A DNA stretch of 64,000 nt from Odontocerum albicorne (GCA_949825065.1 OX463845.1:26907108-26971107), one strand, 5' to 3'. Numbered from the stretch's first letter, positions 34,838 through 45,954 are shown. Numbers and translations are program-made. The notes: generated from the sequence alone by a model not told the origin.

Positions 34838-35165
34838 AATAACTCTGGTGTCACTTTGTGGAACTCCTTAATTAATATAAAATTAAAACACGGATACTTT
34901 ATTTTATTGCACTTTATTAATGGTATCCTCTTCTCCGCTTCTAGCCCTATTCCCCATTAGTACCATAAACAACAAATAGCATAGACACTTTTACTCTATT
35001 TTATCGGGAACAACACACATCATGGTGTAATTTATATGATATATACTTCAATTCTTGACAACTCACTCATCTGATGATAACATAGCGAGTGTTGAAATGC
35101 ATTGTGATTTACAATAAATAAAATGACCTAAAACAAAGTAACCGTGTTTTAATTTTATAATAAAA
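34838..35165. repeat. Element with inverted halves, related to 5056-5262
   Basis: The left part ATAACTCTGGTGTCACTTTG ... ACACGGATACTTTATTTTAT is plus-oriented. The right part holds the same family in minus orientation: GGGAACAACACACATCATGG, AGCGAGTGTTGAAATGCATT and CTAAAACAAAGTAACCGTGT. So ACACGGTTACTTTG occurs as an inverted pair about 250 bp apart. A fold-back or TIR element; the class is not clear. Confidence 0.65.
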
Positions 35166-35224
35166 GTACAGTTGTTTATACGTCGAAATTTAAAAAAAAT
35201 TAAAACCGATTCAATCGAAAAGTT

Positions 35225-35449
35225 TTGTATCGATATCATCCCGATAAAATTCCCCCCTGTAAGATGATATACTTGAACGAGTGTCAATGCATGTCACCTA
35301 TAAATCCGTTGATACCTCACAGGTCTTATATTCCATCTTGGAGATTCCGTCGTGTCATCATCTTGGCTGCATTTCTGATGACTCTCGCAAATTCGACGCG
35401 CGCTCGTCATTGCAATAATGAAATAATAGATGCAATTAACGTGCAATGA
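35225..35449 (+). CDS. Candidate small ORF with a signal-peptide-like stretch (speculative)
   Basis: A 74-codon ORF whose second half reads RFRRVIILAAFLMTLANS, a basic then hydrophobic run like a secretory signal peptide, followed by RARHC and a stop 12 codons on. The DNA at 35320-35420 is less AT-rich than its flanks and contains GACGCGCGCTCG. A possible donor-like CAGGTAACG lies at 35474, outside the frame. I do not recognise a family. It could be a decayed exon or chance. Confidence 0.15.
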   Translation: MYRYHPDKIPPCKMIYLNECQCMSPINPLIPHRSYIPSWRFRRVIILAAFLMTLANSTRARHCNNEIIDAINVQ

Positions 35450-36329
35450 ACATGCTGTATAGTAGGTCAACTTGCAGGTAACGAAGCGTTCGTATACATA
35501 TATCTAACCCTCAAAAGGATATATCGGGTTTTATAGATCATTCGTCTTGTATATCACACATGTGATGCTCGCATACGAAAACCATTTGCATAATTAGATC
35601 GCTTTTGCCATATTGAGCATAAAGAGTAATAAATTATTTAAATCCCACAGTTAATAGGTCTGGAGAAAATGGATCGAATAATCAAAATAAAATTTGTCAA
35701 TTCCATTTTGTGAATTATAAAAATATTTTACATTTCTCAAAATAAAATCTTAAAATATTTGTCTCGTAACTTAAAATCGTTTAGAAACGCTTCCTACATT
35801 GTATACATTAATTTACATGTTTTTTTTTATATCTTATAATCTCACTTTTTATACGTGATAGTTTATGGTACGATACATATATTTTTTTTAAATCCACTCT
35901 ATATGTTTCTTTATCGAATTGGAATATCTACAATATAAGAAAATTTATTTTATCGAATGCAATTAAATTTTCCCGTTACAACTGATTTAAAATTCCTTCA
36001 GATAGCGAATATTTGACATATATGGAATCTTTTTTTTTAATTCGATGTCCTACATGAAGTTCTATAGTGTTAATAATTTTTTCAATAAATAAAGTCAACA
36101 TAATGTTGATATTTGACTCCCTTTGCAAATCATGCATAGTCAGCAAATCACCACACTTGAACCTTAACATGTGTTACAAGTACAAAAGCAATACTTAAAC
36201 TCTGTACTTTTAATATAATTAATTTTTAGTTCAATTAGACCTTGGAATACTTTTACAATTGATTTGTAGATTGTACTCGTACTTGCTCGTACATACATAT
36301 CATCATACCGTGAACCTTGCGGGGGACGA
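35450..36329. other. AT-rich unannotated stretch
   Basis: One octamer (36274-36281), directly followed by a near copy TTGCTCGTAC. No gene recognised. Confidence 0.4.
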
Positions 36330-37235
36330 ATCTTTTATTTATACCATATCCATACACCTCATCATACATACTCTCTCCTATTTCAAAGATTTTTCCCTAA
36401 TACATCTTTCAAAATTTTATTCATTTAGTCATGCAACGTTTTTAAAGGTTACTTTTTGTACCTTTTGTGCTAATTGTATAGATTATTTATATAATTCTTT
36501 CACCATTCATTCTTTTTATATGTCCAAACCATTTCAATACTCCGTTTTTGTCTTACGCACCGTATCTTCTTTCATTCTACATGATTTCTTAATGTCCTCA
36601 TTTCTTTTTCTATCTCATTTCTAGCCCATTTATCTTACGTTCATCGCTTTTTGGCCACGTCTAAAACACGAACAATAAAATGCGAAACAATTATCACCAA
36701 CTATATCTTCGGTATTAGCATTATTTTCTATCCATGCATACAACTTTCACCTCCTTCATACATCTCGTCATGCAAAATCTTTTATAATTCATACTTCTCA
36801 CTTTACTTTCTTTCAAAATCTGGCCCACTTAATCCAGACAGATTTACATCGGTCTTTCACTTCCACGGACCCTTTGCCGTGGAAGAGAAAGACCGATGTA
36901 AATCTGTCGTCTAGCTTGAGTGTCTGCTTAGTCATTCTTTCTTTATTTTTTCTGTGCATCTTTAAACTACCTTAAATCTCTTTTTTTCATCTTACTTAAA
37001 CATTCATTTTATCCAAGCATTAATTTCTGATATCTTTATTCCATCTTCTTTAATACATTGACATCCCAGTTTTTTTCTTAGTGCCCGCATCTACACAGCA
37101 TTACTTTTATTACTTTTATTCTTATTCTGCAAAGTCCAAGCTTCACTTACGCACGTCAGGGTGGACACCATCAAACAATTATCCACTTTCCCTTTTGCTA
37201 CTTTCAATACGAGGTTGTTGTGCTTTTGAATGCAT
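36330..37235 (-). pseudogene. LINE RT C-terminal region ('GHVERM' family), longest copy
   Basis: Minus strand, in order: LTCVSEAWTLQNKNKS, MRALRKKLGCQCIKED, EINAWIK (about 37200-37010), then the inserted hairpin at 36837-36908, then LKWFGHIKRMNGERI (about 36530) and a long AT-rich continuation with stops. This matches 'LTYGSEAWTWQK...AVEMRALR...LRWFGHLERMNE.R'. The plus-strand ORFs at 36259-36624, 36651-36914 and 37081-37269 are shadows of it. Full of frameshifts; dead. Confidence 0.75.
36837..36908. repeat. Near-perfect 32-bp inverted repeat, 8-nt loop, inside LINE
   Basis: Arm one 36837-36868 (GACAGATTTACATCGGTCTT...), loop ACCCTTTG, arm two 36877-36908. 31 of 32 positions pair. Confidence 0.92.
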
Positions 37236-37531
37236 ATTTTTATTTAGTAGTTTGGTATCATGGAAATAAATATTAAGAAATAAACTTTCACCTTTTTAAA
37301 GTTTTCATAAAATCTTATTTTTTTATTTTTATTATATAACAAACTATTTTCTTTCTGTGTATTTTGGCTTGATTTTGAATAAAACAAAAATACTGTCAGT
37401 TCTGTTGTGTTTCTTGAACAATGGTGAGAGATTCAGATATTTTATAATAATTAAGGAAATTATTCATTTAACCATGAGTTAAATTCCCTTTTAATATTTC
37501 CAACATTTTGTTAAAGGTATCATAATAACAA
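37236..37531. other. AT-rich unannotated stretch
   Basis: Nothing recognised. Confidence 0.4.
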
Positions 37532-37812
37532 CTTCCTTCGCCTAGTAGGTAAGACGCCAGTCTTTTGACCTGAGGGTCGCGGGTTTGATTTGCGTTGATA
37601 CCCAGATTGTTTTATTAAGGATTCCAGTCTGATAGGTTAGAAGAGATTACCACACGATAATTAGCCAACCAAGTTTTACTGTATATAACGAAAGAATAAT
37701 ACAATACAATAAAAAACATAAAGAGTATATTGGGTATATGTGTTATAATAAAAAAATATTTCTAATCCGGCCGACGCAACTCGTTTTACTTCATTTTGAG
37801 TATAATTTTATA
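37532..37812 (+). repeat. tRNA-derived SINE with 3' extension
   Basis: Head TTCGCCTAGTAGGTAAGACG, B box GGGTTTGATTTGC, a shortened body, GGTTAGAAGAGATTACCACA core, tail TATATAACGAAAGAATAATA, then the extension AATCCGG...TTTTACTTCATTTTGAG (about 37765-37802). That extension is the 'empty' counterpart of 28376-28415. Confidence 0.82.
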
Positions 37813-38811
37813 ATATTTAACAATAAATCACTTAATTATTTCACTAACTAAATTAATCCCCACTAAATGTGTTTCTACCTACTATGTTGAGGAACTCTTC
37901 TAAAGTAATTAGTAGAAAAATAGCGTGATTTATTTTTTAATATTTTAATATCACAAAATTAAAGCCGAAACGTTTGAGAAATAATTTTAAAATTTCTATT
38001 ATTTACTGTATTTTGCACTATTAGCCTCGTGCTTCCCAATGCTGGGTGAAAGCTACCATAAATGATTTCTAATTTCATGGTAATTACTCGTAAAACTACA
38101 CGCGATGTATAGGTATAACAGTAAGGCCCAATAAGTTTTTTCGTATTAATCTCTCTTCGTGTCGATTAAGATCATCTAGATTGTTTTTATTAACTCGAAG
38201 TGCCTCGAATATTCCTTTCTTTAGGTAATAATTAGTTAGATGTCTTAAGAAACAGAAAGAATATACGATTCGATCCAATGACAGGGTAACATTGTGCTTT
38301 GTGTAACAGGAGAAATCCGTGAAAAGTGGATACAAAAAAAATAGTAATGGATATTAACGATTAATTCTGGCTCTGGTTTGGATTTACTTTTGGTAGTAAT
38401 TAAAAGGAGATTAAATATAGTATATTTTGCAGTTTGAATTTAATTAGAAAAAACTAAAACTGACTTCAATTTACTTCACAGTGTCATGTTTTTCACTCAC
38501 TGCTGAATATCTTTGATACATGATGCCAGCTAAATTTTACAAAGGACTATGTCTCAACTATGTTTTTATTTTATTCTCATTATTTTTATATAATCACTCA
38601 ATATAAAATCGGTTGTATTTACATCCGTTTGAAACAATAGGTGGTTAATATTTATGGTTTAAGATTTATTTAATTTATGTCATTGTAAAAACATTTTTAT
38701 TTTTCAAGTATTATTTGACAGCTGTCACTTCTTGATATGATTCTAAAGCATAAAATACCAATGGCAACTATGACAATAATTAAGAGGAGATAACTTTAAT
38801 GTTAAACAGAC
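37813..38811. other. AT-rich unannotated stretch
   Basis: One octamer (38085-38092). A 79-codon minus ORF (38096-38335) has no recognised domain. Confidence 0.45.
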
Positions 38812-39001
38812 GACCTCCGTGGCCTGGTGGTAAGACACTTGTCTGCCGATCCGGAGGTTGCGGGTTCGATCCCCGCTGGAACCCAGATTTTTTTAAATAG
38901 GATTCCAGTCTGGTTAACACTTAGGGCTCATAAAAACATATTTCTGGTTGGTTGGAAGAGATTGCCACATGGCAATAAACTCGCCAGGTTAAATAAAAAA
39001 T
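38812..39001 (+). repeat. tRNA-derived SINE, young subfamily, best-preserved copy
   Basis: GACCTCCGTGGCCTGGTGGT head, intact B box GGTTCGATCCC, GGTTAACACTTAGGGCT, GGTTGGTTGGAAGAGATTGC, AATAAACTCGCCAGGTTAAA with an A-rich end. A near twin of 9092-9281 in opposite orientation. The 62-codon ORF through it is not a gene. Confidence 0.93.
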
Positions 39002-39092
39002 ATAAAAAACAATGAAAATACTTAAACGAGAAAGTAGTTAACGCTGGGTGGAATATTTTGATACATCGGACATTTATATTATTAAAACTGAA

Positions 39093-39330
39093 TTATTAGA
39101 TTCAAATTACTATAAGTTTCACACTTTTGATAGATACGAGTACATAAGTTAACTTTAAGTTTCATACTGTTGCTATGTAAATCCGTTGCTATTCAAATTA
39201 ATACAAGTTTCATGCTGTTGCTATGTAAATCCGTTGCTATTCAAATTACCATAAGTTTCATACTGTTGCTATGTAAATCCGTTGCCATTCAAATTACTAT
39301 AAGTTTCATACTGTTGCTATGTAAATCCAT
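39093..39330. repeat. 48-bp minisatellite, 3.6 copies
   Basis: AAGTTTCATACTGTTGCTAT starts at 39157, 39205, 39253 and 39301, an exact 48-bp period. A degenerate partial unit precedes it at about 39099. Because 48 is divisible by three, the plus frame reads a 16-residue repeat containing LLCKSVAIQI, which makes the ORF at 39170-39373 look protein-like. The upstream edge holds the octamer TACGAGTA (39135-39142). Confidence 0.93.
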
Positions 39331-40324
39331 GAATTTGATTGTTAATAGTTTGTTTGAAGGTTTCCGTCAATAAGATATATTAGCTCATCTGATTTTAGTT
39401 GCATTCAAATTTAACATTATTAAAAATTTCATTTCGGAAACAGATTAATCACATCATGTGGGATCAAAATTTTTATTTAAAATATTACAAACTTATTTTT
39501 ATGGATCAAAATTATAAAATTGCTGCAAAAGTTGCTGCAGATGATAGAAGGAAGAGACGATCACGTCAGTCTTGACATGCAAGCGAGATTAGAGAAATAA
39601 CGGCGCGACAACATGAAGCAGCATAGAGCCAAGCACAACGTAATATTGAAAAAAAATCCTTCCATCATTATTGACGGGTTATTACTATAATATATAAAAG
39701 TAATGAGTCTTTTTTATATTTTTAAGTATAAACGGATTATTGAAAGCATTGCGGCATTGTTCAACTTTTAAAAATATGTAATTATTCAATAATACATCAC
39801 TATCAATGCTTCGTCTAAAATCAGTGTTATTATTAATGATCTTTCGAAATAACTGGAAGGAAGTGTCTTTCGAATCACATAATATATGTTCAAATAAAAG
39901 TTGAAAAACTATTAAAAATACTGGAGAGGTGGAAATTTTATCTTATGGTGTCTCAGAAATAGTAAAAAAGGTTGAAGTTAAGGTAAATAGTTAAAGATAA
40001 GTCTGCCATTTATTATACATCCTTACATAGCGATTATCTTTAATATTTTAACCAACTGAATCATATCTAAAGCAATATCATACGAGGTATAGGTATACGT
40101 TGGATGTACAACATCAAATTCGACAAATCGAATGTAAATGATAGATTATTTAAATTGTCATGTGTTGAAAATTTGATGAGGCAACTAGTAATGAAGATGT
40201 TTTTTTTTAATTAAATATGTAATACAGCATTTATTTCAAAGAATATCTTATTACATACATGCGTTATTTCCCTGTAATACAGCATTTATTTCAAATTTAA
40301 TACAGTATTTATTTCAAAAAATAT
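39331..40324. other. Mostly AT-rich, unannotated
   Basis: A small GC-richer patch at 39540-39640 (GGCGCGACAACATGAAGCAG) is unidentified. 40200-40340 contains a local duplication of AATACAGCATTTATTTCAAA and ATATCTTATNACATACATGCG. Confidence 0.4.
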
Positions 40325-40800
40325 CTTATAACATACATGCGTCATTTCCCTGTTGGGGTAAGCAGAGAGGCAGAGCGTAAAATTTTCCTATCGCAACATA
40401 CTCCCTTCACCTTTTCCATATCTTCTCATACTGTTCCTTCTGTATCTCCTACTCCTGATTTATTTCAAAATTTCGTTCACTATTTTCGGTCGTCCTACGG
40501 CTATACTACGGCTCTCACTCGTGCATTCATTGCTAAGTTATTTTGTCAGTGTTTCGTTACCCATCTGCGCAACATGCTCATGCCATCTCGATCTGCAAAT
40601 TCTCACACGGCTTAACACATCAGCCTTAGCTCACATTCATCCTTAAAAATTACATAAATTGTTCCGTCATACATCGATATATCGCATATTCTTTTTCATG
40701 CACACATTTACTAGGCTCCTTTAATTTATTTTCCACGTCGACGTTTCACTCCCATACAACAATTTCAACACTGATACGCTTTTGTGAGCCATCATTTTGG
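40325..40800 (-). pseudogene. LINE RT C-terminal fragment and complete 3' tail ('GHVERM' family)
   Basis: The minus strand has LKLLYGSETSTWK near 40770, remnants of the intermediate region, then the 3' tail CTCTGCTTACCCCAACAGGG ending at ATGACGCATGTATGT. The plus-strand ORF at 40337-40615 is a shadow. The tail is the best one for defining this family's 3' end. Confidence 0.75.
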
Positions 40801-41280
40801 TACATCTTGATATAACTTGGTTTAAGTATAAGAGTATATTTAATATTTTAGTGTCGCGTTGACTCAATGAGAATCAATAAATTTTACAAAATTTTGGATT
40901 CGAATTATTTTAAACATGTTAACAGATTTTTCACTATGTCATACACATATGGCTTTCCATTATTCTTTTAATAATCAAGGTCAATGCTCCGCTCCGTTTT
41001 GTTCATTTGTTACGTGAAATAAAACATTTAGGTTTTCGTGCTCTGTAAGATAATTTATTTAAAAAAAATCTTACATTCTCTAAAATCTGATTTATTATTT
41101 TGTCAAAATAAAAAGAAATGTAGTTGGCAAGTACCTATTTTGAAACAAACTAATAACACAATATATTTTTTAAATGGCTTACACATGAAATGTCACAAAT
41201 ATTTCAGTAAATTTGTGGACATTTTATTATGTTTTCTATTTTATCAGAATAATGCGTAATGCGCGGCAATAGTTCATGAG
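40801..41280. other. AT-rich unannotated stretch
   Basis: Nothing recognised. The plus ORF 41038-41259 is low-complexity. Confidence 0.4.
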
Positions 41281-41296
41281 CTGCGCGGCCGCGCAG
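41281..41296. other. 16-bp all-purpose palindrome CTGCGCGGCCGCGCAG
   Basis: A perfect palindrome of 14 G/C and 2 A/T bases in DNA that is otherwise about 70% A+T. It is flanked by GAG and, four bases on, GCAGC. Confidence 0.95.
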
Positions 41297-41959
41297 TTGT
41301 GCAGCTTAGAGGGGATACTGATCATGACAATAAAGACGTTAGTACGATACAAGATGAACTGTCATCATTTTCATAAACAATACTTTCAATGTTTGATCAC
41401 AAACAAAACACAACACTCATCATCGGTATGATTCCAATCATGAGTTCATAATATTATTAGATTTCATTTCGCATTATATTCTGAATTAGAATTTTTAAAG
41501 TAACGTATTGTTTTTGACATGTCACTTAAAAGTCTACATCATTTCATTAACATTTACAAATAGTTCCATTCGCACAATTGATGAAATGCAAGAAAGCTTT
41601 GAGTTATTACAAATGTTTATCAATAAAGTTTGAATTGTCATCATGTTGTGATTGAAGGTTTGTTATTCATATTGAACTTTAGCAAATAAATTAAGACAAT
41701 AGATAAAATATGATTTATCCGAAAAATCTCCCTTCCTCCTATTTATAAACTAAATATCTTAAATTGGGTGGAAAGCGTTATTTATAATACATACAAAGCT
41801 AATTTAAAATCCAAATGTTTAAAACTCGTCCGATTTCTCATAATTTGGGATTATTTCTTTGTTTGGATTAAATGAGCATCCATGAGTTTTTTTTTTCGAA
41901 TATTGGACTTTAACTCGTCTTGTTTTTTAGTGTATAAATTTAAAAGTAAGTTTTATAAA
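41297..41959. other. AT-rich unannotated stretch
   Basis: Nothing recognised. Confidence 0.4.
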
Positions 41960-42560
41960 TTATGTATGAGCCATTTTGATCGGTGACCTTCTTCCATCTC
42001 TTTGGTACCTGAAGAATTCTTCATTTGTGGAATTCCTAAGATGTGTTACCGAACAACTGATCCAAATATTTTTAGGTATTCATATTTGATAAATTTACTC
42101 CATTAGGAAAGTTCAGCATGGATCGAAATAAATGATACTCAGAAGTGCAAGGTCCGGACTATATGGTGGATGCACTAAAACATCCCTTCCAAGGAACGTG
42201 TGGTTTGATGTTGTCATGCTGGAAAACGACGTCTTTTCAATGGCCAATAGGCCAACGAGACGCAAAGTATGGCCTTATTTGGGTGCATTCCAGATTATTC
42301 CATCATATGTACTGATTCAACTTTCCGTGATTATGATGTTTTTCAACTAACGTTGTTGAAAATAATCCACTTTTTGATCCAGACTCGTTTGAGCAATAAC
42401 TCGTGTTAATTGGGTTTAAGTATCGAATCATAAGCCGAAATTTGCTGATCATCCCAAGATTACGCTATATCGCGATTCAGTAAAGGTGGTCATGTTTAAT
42501 GCCATTACCAATCTCAAGTATAACGGTCACTATCAATCATGGCCTTAGTTTTATCCATGT
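41960..42560 (-). pseudogene. Degenerate mariner transposase
   Basis: Minus strand, reading from about 42330 downwards: HPNKAILCVSLAYW (from 'HPKK.MLCVWW'), then QHDNIKPHV (second catalytic Asp in HDN), then after a deletion VLVHPPYSPDLALLS and IIYFDP, then LNFPNGVNLSNMNT, KYLDQLF, and PKRWKKVTDQNGSYIIYK at the C-terminus. 'HPPYSPDLAPSD' is the signature holding the third Asp. Here PSD has become LLS, so the third Asp is lost. N-terminal coding is not readable beyond about 42560. The plus ORF 42132-42350 is its shadow. Confidence 0.8.
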
Positions 42561-43252
42561 ATACAGTCCAGCGCGAGATGTATGATATCTTTGACATAAA
42601 CATTTATCTTCCTAAACCTCCGTAAAAAATTAAATATTTTTTCAAAAATCACAGAGAAAAATAGTCAATAAATGTCTCCATCATCATAAAAAACAACAAT
42701 ACATAGAACACTAATTATTGATTTTAGAGCCTTTGTCCCCTTATATCATTTAAACTTGTATCTCGATCCCGTGTTTTAACATGATGAACTAGATTTTCGT
42801 TGAGTCCCGATCTCATGTTTTCGCTTGATTGGTACCTCTTCAAAAAAAAAGATGCATTACTGGTATTTTTGTTAACAATTCATCCTTTTAACCACACTCT
42901 TGATTTTTAATAGCTAATTTCTAGCACGGACAATACCCTAGATAATGAAAATATGCATGAATTCTGACGTCGCGTCATCAATATGCAGTCAAGTGTCAGA
43001 TTTGCAAGATTTTGACATGTGAATCTGGAGACCAACTTTTCTTCGGGTCCAAATAGAATAACAACTTTTCAGGATCCTCCAAACAGGTTGTCAAAGAACG
43101 TGTCTAGACATGTGCTGATGTATAGTCTATCAACTAATCAAAACTAAAAACTTTGCAGAACTTACAAGGGATGTTACAACATACACAAAAAGAAAAGTGA
43201 GACTCGGTACGCGTGTGTAAGGAGTGTGATGTATGATAAACATTATCCACTG
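42561..43252. other. AT-rich unannotated stretch
   Basis: Nothing recognised. Confidence 0.4.
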
Positions 43253-43303
43253 TGATCATTCTGCCAACATTCTCTTCAAAGGATAATTTTGGCAGAATGA
43301 TCA
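43253..43303. repeat. Perfect 15-bp inverted repeat, 21-nt loop
   Basis: TGATCATTCTGCCAA (43253-43267) and TTGGCAGAATGATCA (43289-43303). Confidence 0.85.
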
Positions 43304-43539
43304 TACTTAACTAAATTATTAAAGTGTTTAAAACAAACAGACAAAATTTCATTACAATATTCCTGATATTAACTTAGATGTAACAATTTTAGTAAACCCT
43401 TCACTAAAATCAGAATTCCTCAAAAACGATGGAGATGATAGATTTCGATGGAGTCTTACAGTGTTAATAGGCATTGACTCATTCCTGGCGAAATAAAAAT
43501 ATACAGACACAATAAACCTAAAAATCCAACATTTGAAAA

Positions 43540-43745
43540 AAATAATCTATTCGTTATTCCACATCCACGTTTCATTTCCATGCATCAATGCAGGCCTTAA
43601 AATACTGCTGAAGACTATCATCTTATCAGACTTTGGTACTATAGTCATGAAATTATATTTCTAATGCCCCATCGACTTAGTTTCCTACCGCTACACGCCA
43701 TTCAATATCTCTCGTAACTCTTCTTAAACATTGTTACAGCAAATG
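43540..43745 (-). pseudogene. LINE fragment ('HGNETWMW' region)
   Basis: The minus strand reads SDKMIVFSSILRPALMHGNE then TWMW, matching 'K..IF...L.PALLYGAETW' before the C-terminal zone of the LINEs here. Only about 60 codons are recognisable. Confidence 0.6.
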
Positions 43746-44073
43746 ATGAAATAGAGCAAATGTTGAAAAAAATAAAACCAACGTTTTCTCTTCTACCTCA
43801 GAAGCTCTATGAAAATTGTAAGTCAACACGAGTATTGCTTGGTATGTTGCCAATATTTAAAATAAATAGTTTTATATATGTCACACCGTTACAAACAATA
43901 CCGCCTAGGATTAATACAAATATAAATCATATATCACACGAAGCCGATATATTCATAAAGAATTTATTTATTCTGAGAGGATTTAAAGATTATACTCGTA
44001 TGTACCAAATCCATAAAAAATCGTTCCAATATATTAGGATGGCACCATTTTCGGTGACAATATTAAAGTGATG
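43746..44073. other. Unannotated; 103-codon ORF with no recognised domain
   Basis: The plus ORF at 43760-44071 starts at the edge of the LINE fragment and holds the octamer TACTCGTA (43993-44000). Composition is that of AT-rich noncoding DNA. Confidence 0.35.
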
Positions 44074-44490
44074 CGAGTTTAATTTGAGCGACATAAAAAC
44101 TGGCTTAGATCTTTCACAACCTGGATTGGGTGGCGGATGACATTTGGTTCACCCACTATACTGAATTAATCTTCAAACTTTTGTCACTTGTTGTGCATGG
44201 ATCAATGCAAAGAAATCATTGGGTTTCGAGTTTAATTTGAGCGACATAAAAACTGTCTTAGATCATTCACAACTTGGATTGGGTAGCGGATGAAAGTTGG
44301 TTCACCCACTATGCTAAATTAATCTTCAAACTGTTGTCACTTACTGTGCATGGATCAATGCAAAGAAATTATAAGATTTTTAGTTTAATTTAAGATTAAT
44401 CACAACTTGGAAATTTGAAGGCGGATGACATATGTTGCACTCACTTCGCTGAAAAAAATCTTCAAAATTGTTAGATATTGACAGCTAGTT
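44074..44490. repeat. 153-bp tandem repeat, about 2.7 copies
   Basis: CGAGTTTAATTTGAGCGACA starts at 44074 and 44227. A third, degraded unit starts about 44380 (TAGTTTAATTTAAG). Shared internal marks are GGTTCACCCACTAT and GTGCATGGATCAATGCAAAG. Confidence 0.92.
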
Positions 44491-44494
44491 TATC

Positions 44495-44570
44495 TGTGAA
44501 AATACTGGCAACTTGCTAGGCTGTTAGGTTAAAAGCTTGAAAGTACTGGCAACTTACTAGGCCTTAACCC
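44495..44570. repeat. About 40-bp duplication
   Basis: GAAAATACTGGCAACTTGCT, then GAAAGTACTGGCAACTTACT about 40 bp later, each followed by AGGC. Confidence 0.8.
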
Positions 44571-44679
44571 ACTTAATGAGTATATTTTCCTTCTCCCGTG
44601 ATGTTAGGTTAGACAGGTAGTAAGTAGACAACGGTTGAATTTGAAGAAATATTTTTTTTCAAGTGCAAAATAAAATTAA

Positions 44680-44885
44680 CGACCTCCGTGGCGTAGTTAA
44701 TAAAATGCCTGTTTTTCAACCCGAGAGCTCGATTCCCACAGTAACCCAGTTTTTTTTATAAATGGTTCTAGTCTGAATTTCACTTCAGACGTTTTTTATT
44801 TCCCGTTGGTTTCAAAAGATTGCCACATGGCAATAAACTCACCAGTTTGTCTTCTAAAGAATGAAAACGTAAAACAATACAAAAT
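44680..44885 (+). repeat. tRNA-derived SINE
   Basis: GACCTCCGTGGCGTAGTTAA head, a shortened B-box region (AGCTCGATTCCC), body, GGTTTCAAAAGATTGCCACA core, and tail GAAAACGTAAAACAATAC. Confidence 0.82.
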
Positions 44886-45185
44886 ACTTAATTCTTCCTT
44901 CTCTTCCGTCGTTAACTCAATTCTCAAGCTCGAAGTCACGTGACCTTTATTTCTTTCGTGTTTTCTTTTTCTCCAGTACAAGCAAACATTTAATATCTTT
45001 AAAGGTTCCTACAGCGTGATATGAGTTCAGAACATCTGAAAAAACCCTTTTTTTTGTGTTCGTATATATTTTTCATATATCCATAATACTTAACATATAT
45101 AAAGACAATCAAATATGCAAAATGTTACATTTAGAAAACTTTTTTCAATTATCCAAAACTTATGATCATTCACAAACGATGAATT
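44886..45185. other. AT-rich unannotated stretch
   Basis: Nothing recognised. Confidence 0.4.
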
Positions 45186-45395
45186 ACATAGCCTTGTTGA
45201 TATGATGGCTGTCTTCCAGCCTGGAGGTAGTGGGTTTGATTTCCGTTGGTATCCAGATATTTAAAAAAAGGTTCCAGGCAGATTTTCACTTAAGGCTTGT
45301 CTAACACCTTTCTGGTTGGCTGGAAGAGATTAGCACATGGCAATGAACTCACCTGGTTGTTCTGTATACAACGAAATTATAATAATACAAAACCA
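45186..45395 (+). repeat. tRNA-derived SINE
   Basis: CATAGCCTTGTTGATATGAT head, B box GGGTTTGATTTCC, TTTTCACTTAAGGC body, GGTTGGCTGGAAGAGATTAG core, TGTATACAACGAAATTATAA tail. Confidence 0.85.
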
Positions 45396-45954
45396 TACAT
45401 AAAGTTGCCGCCTATTTTTATATTTAGAATTTGACTTAATTTATTTTCTTGATTTAAACATCGTTTATGTTAATATCAAATCCAAAGGAAATATTGGCTT
45501 ATTAAAACTCACAAAAGGTTAAGAGCGACGTCTCGAGATCTCTCTGTATGATTTATATCCGCTCTTGGTGTGTAAATAATACCGTTTAATAACCCTCAAT
45601 CTCTGGTACAAATAAGGTGGGAGATCCACGGTGATAGATTGGAAGAACGGAGATGGAATCTGCCGAGCGAATGCGAAATGGAAAAGTCGAGGTGCTAGAG
45701 AACAGGTGAGAAGACTTGACACATTACTTGTCGCGGTTAAAAGTCTTGTTAAGACTGTTTATCAACCTAGATTTCATTTCTAATTATTATTTTAAAATGT
45801 TACGTAAGGAAGCATAAAATATGATATTCAACTTATTTTTATTATTATCTGAGTAGTTTTTATAAATTATTATTTTTTTTCATTATTTCAGTCATTTTAA
45901 TATCAATATTTGATTTAATTTTAGCGGCACAGTCGTTTATCGACATCAATCTTC
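45396..45954. other. Unannotated; GC-richer patch at 45530-45720
   Basis: The patch contains GGGAGATCCACGGTGATAGA. The 67-codon minus ORF (45519-45722) has no recognised domain. Confidence 0.4.

Noticed and set aside
36259..36914. 121- and 87-codon plus-strand ORFs
   Set aside because: They are shadows of a minus-strand LINE C-terminal region, and the second runs through the 32-bp hairpin.
38827..39015. 62-codon ORF, also a possible tRNA gene at its start
   Set aside because: It lies entirely within a SINE. The tRNA-like head has an intact B box but is followed by SINE body, not a tRNA 3' end.
39157..39330. Regularly spaced 48-bp units considered as a CRISPR-like array
   Set aside because: The whole unit repeats with no unique spacers; it is a minisatellite in a eukaryotic sequence.
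43760..44071. 103-codon ORF
   Set aside because: No domain; begins at a LINE edge and ends at the start of a tandem repeat.
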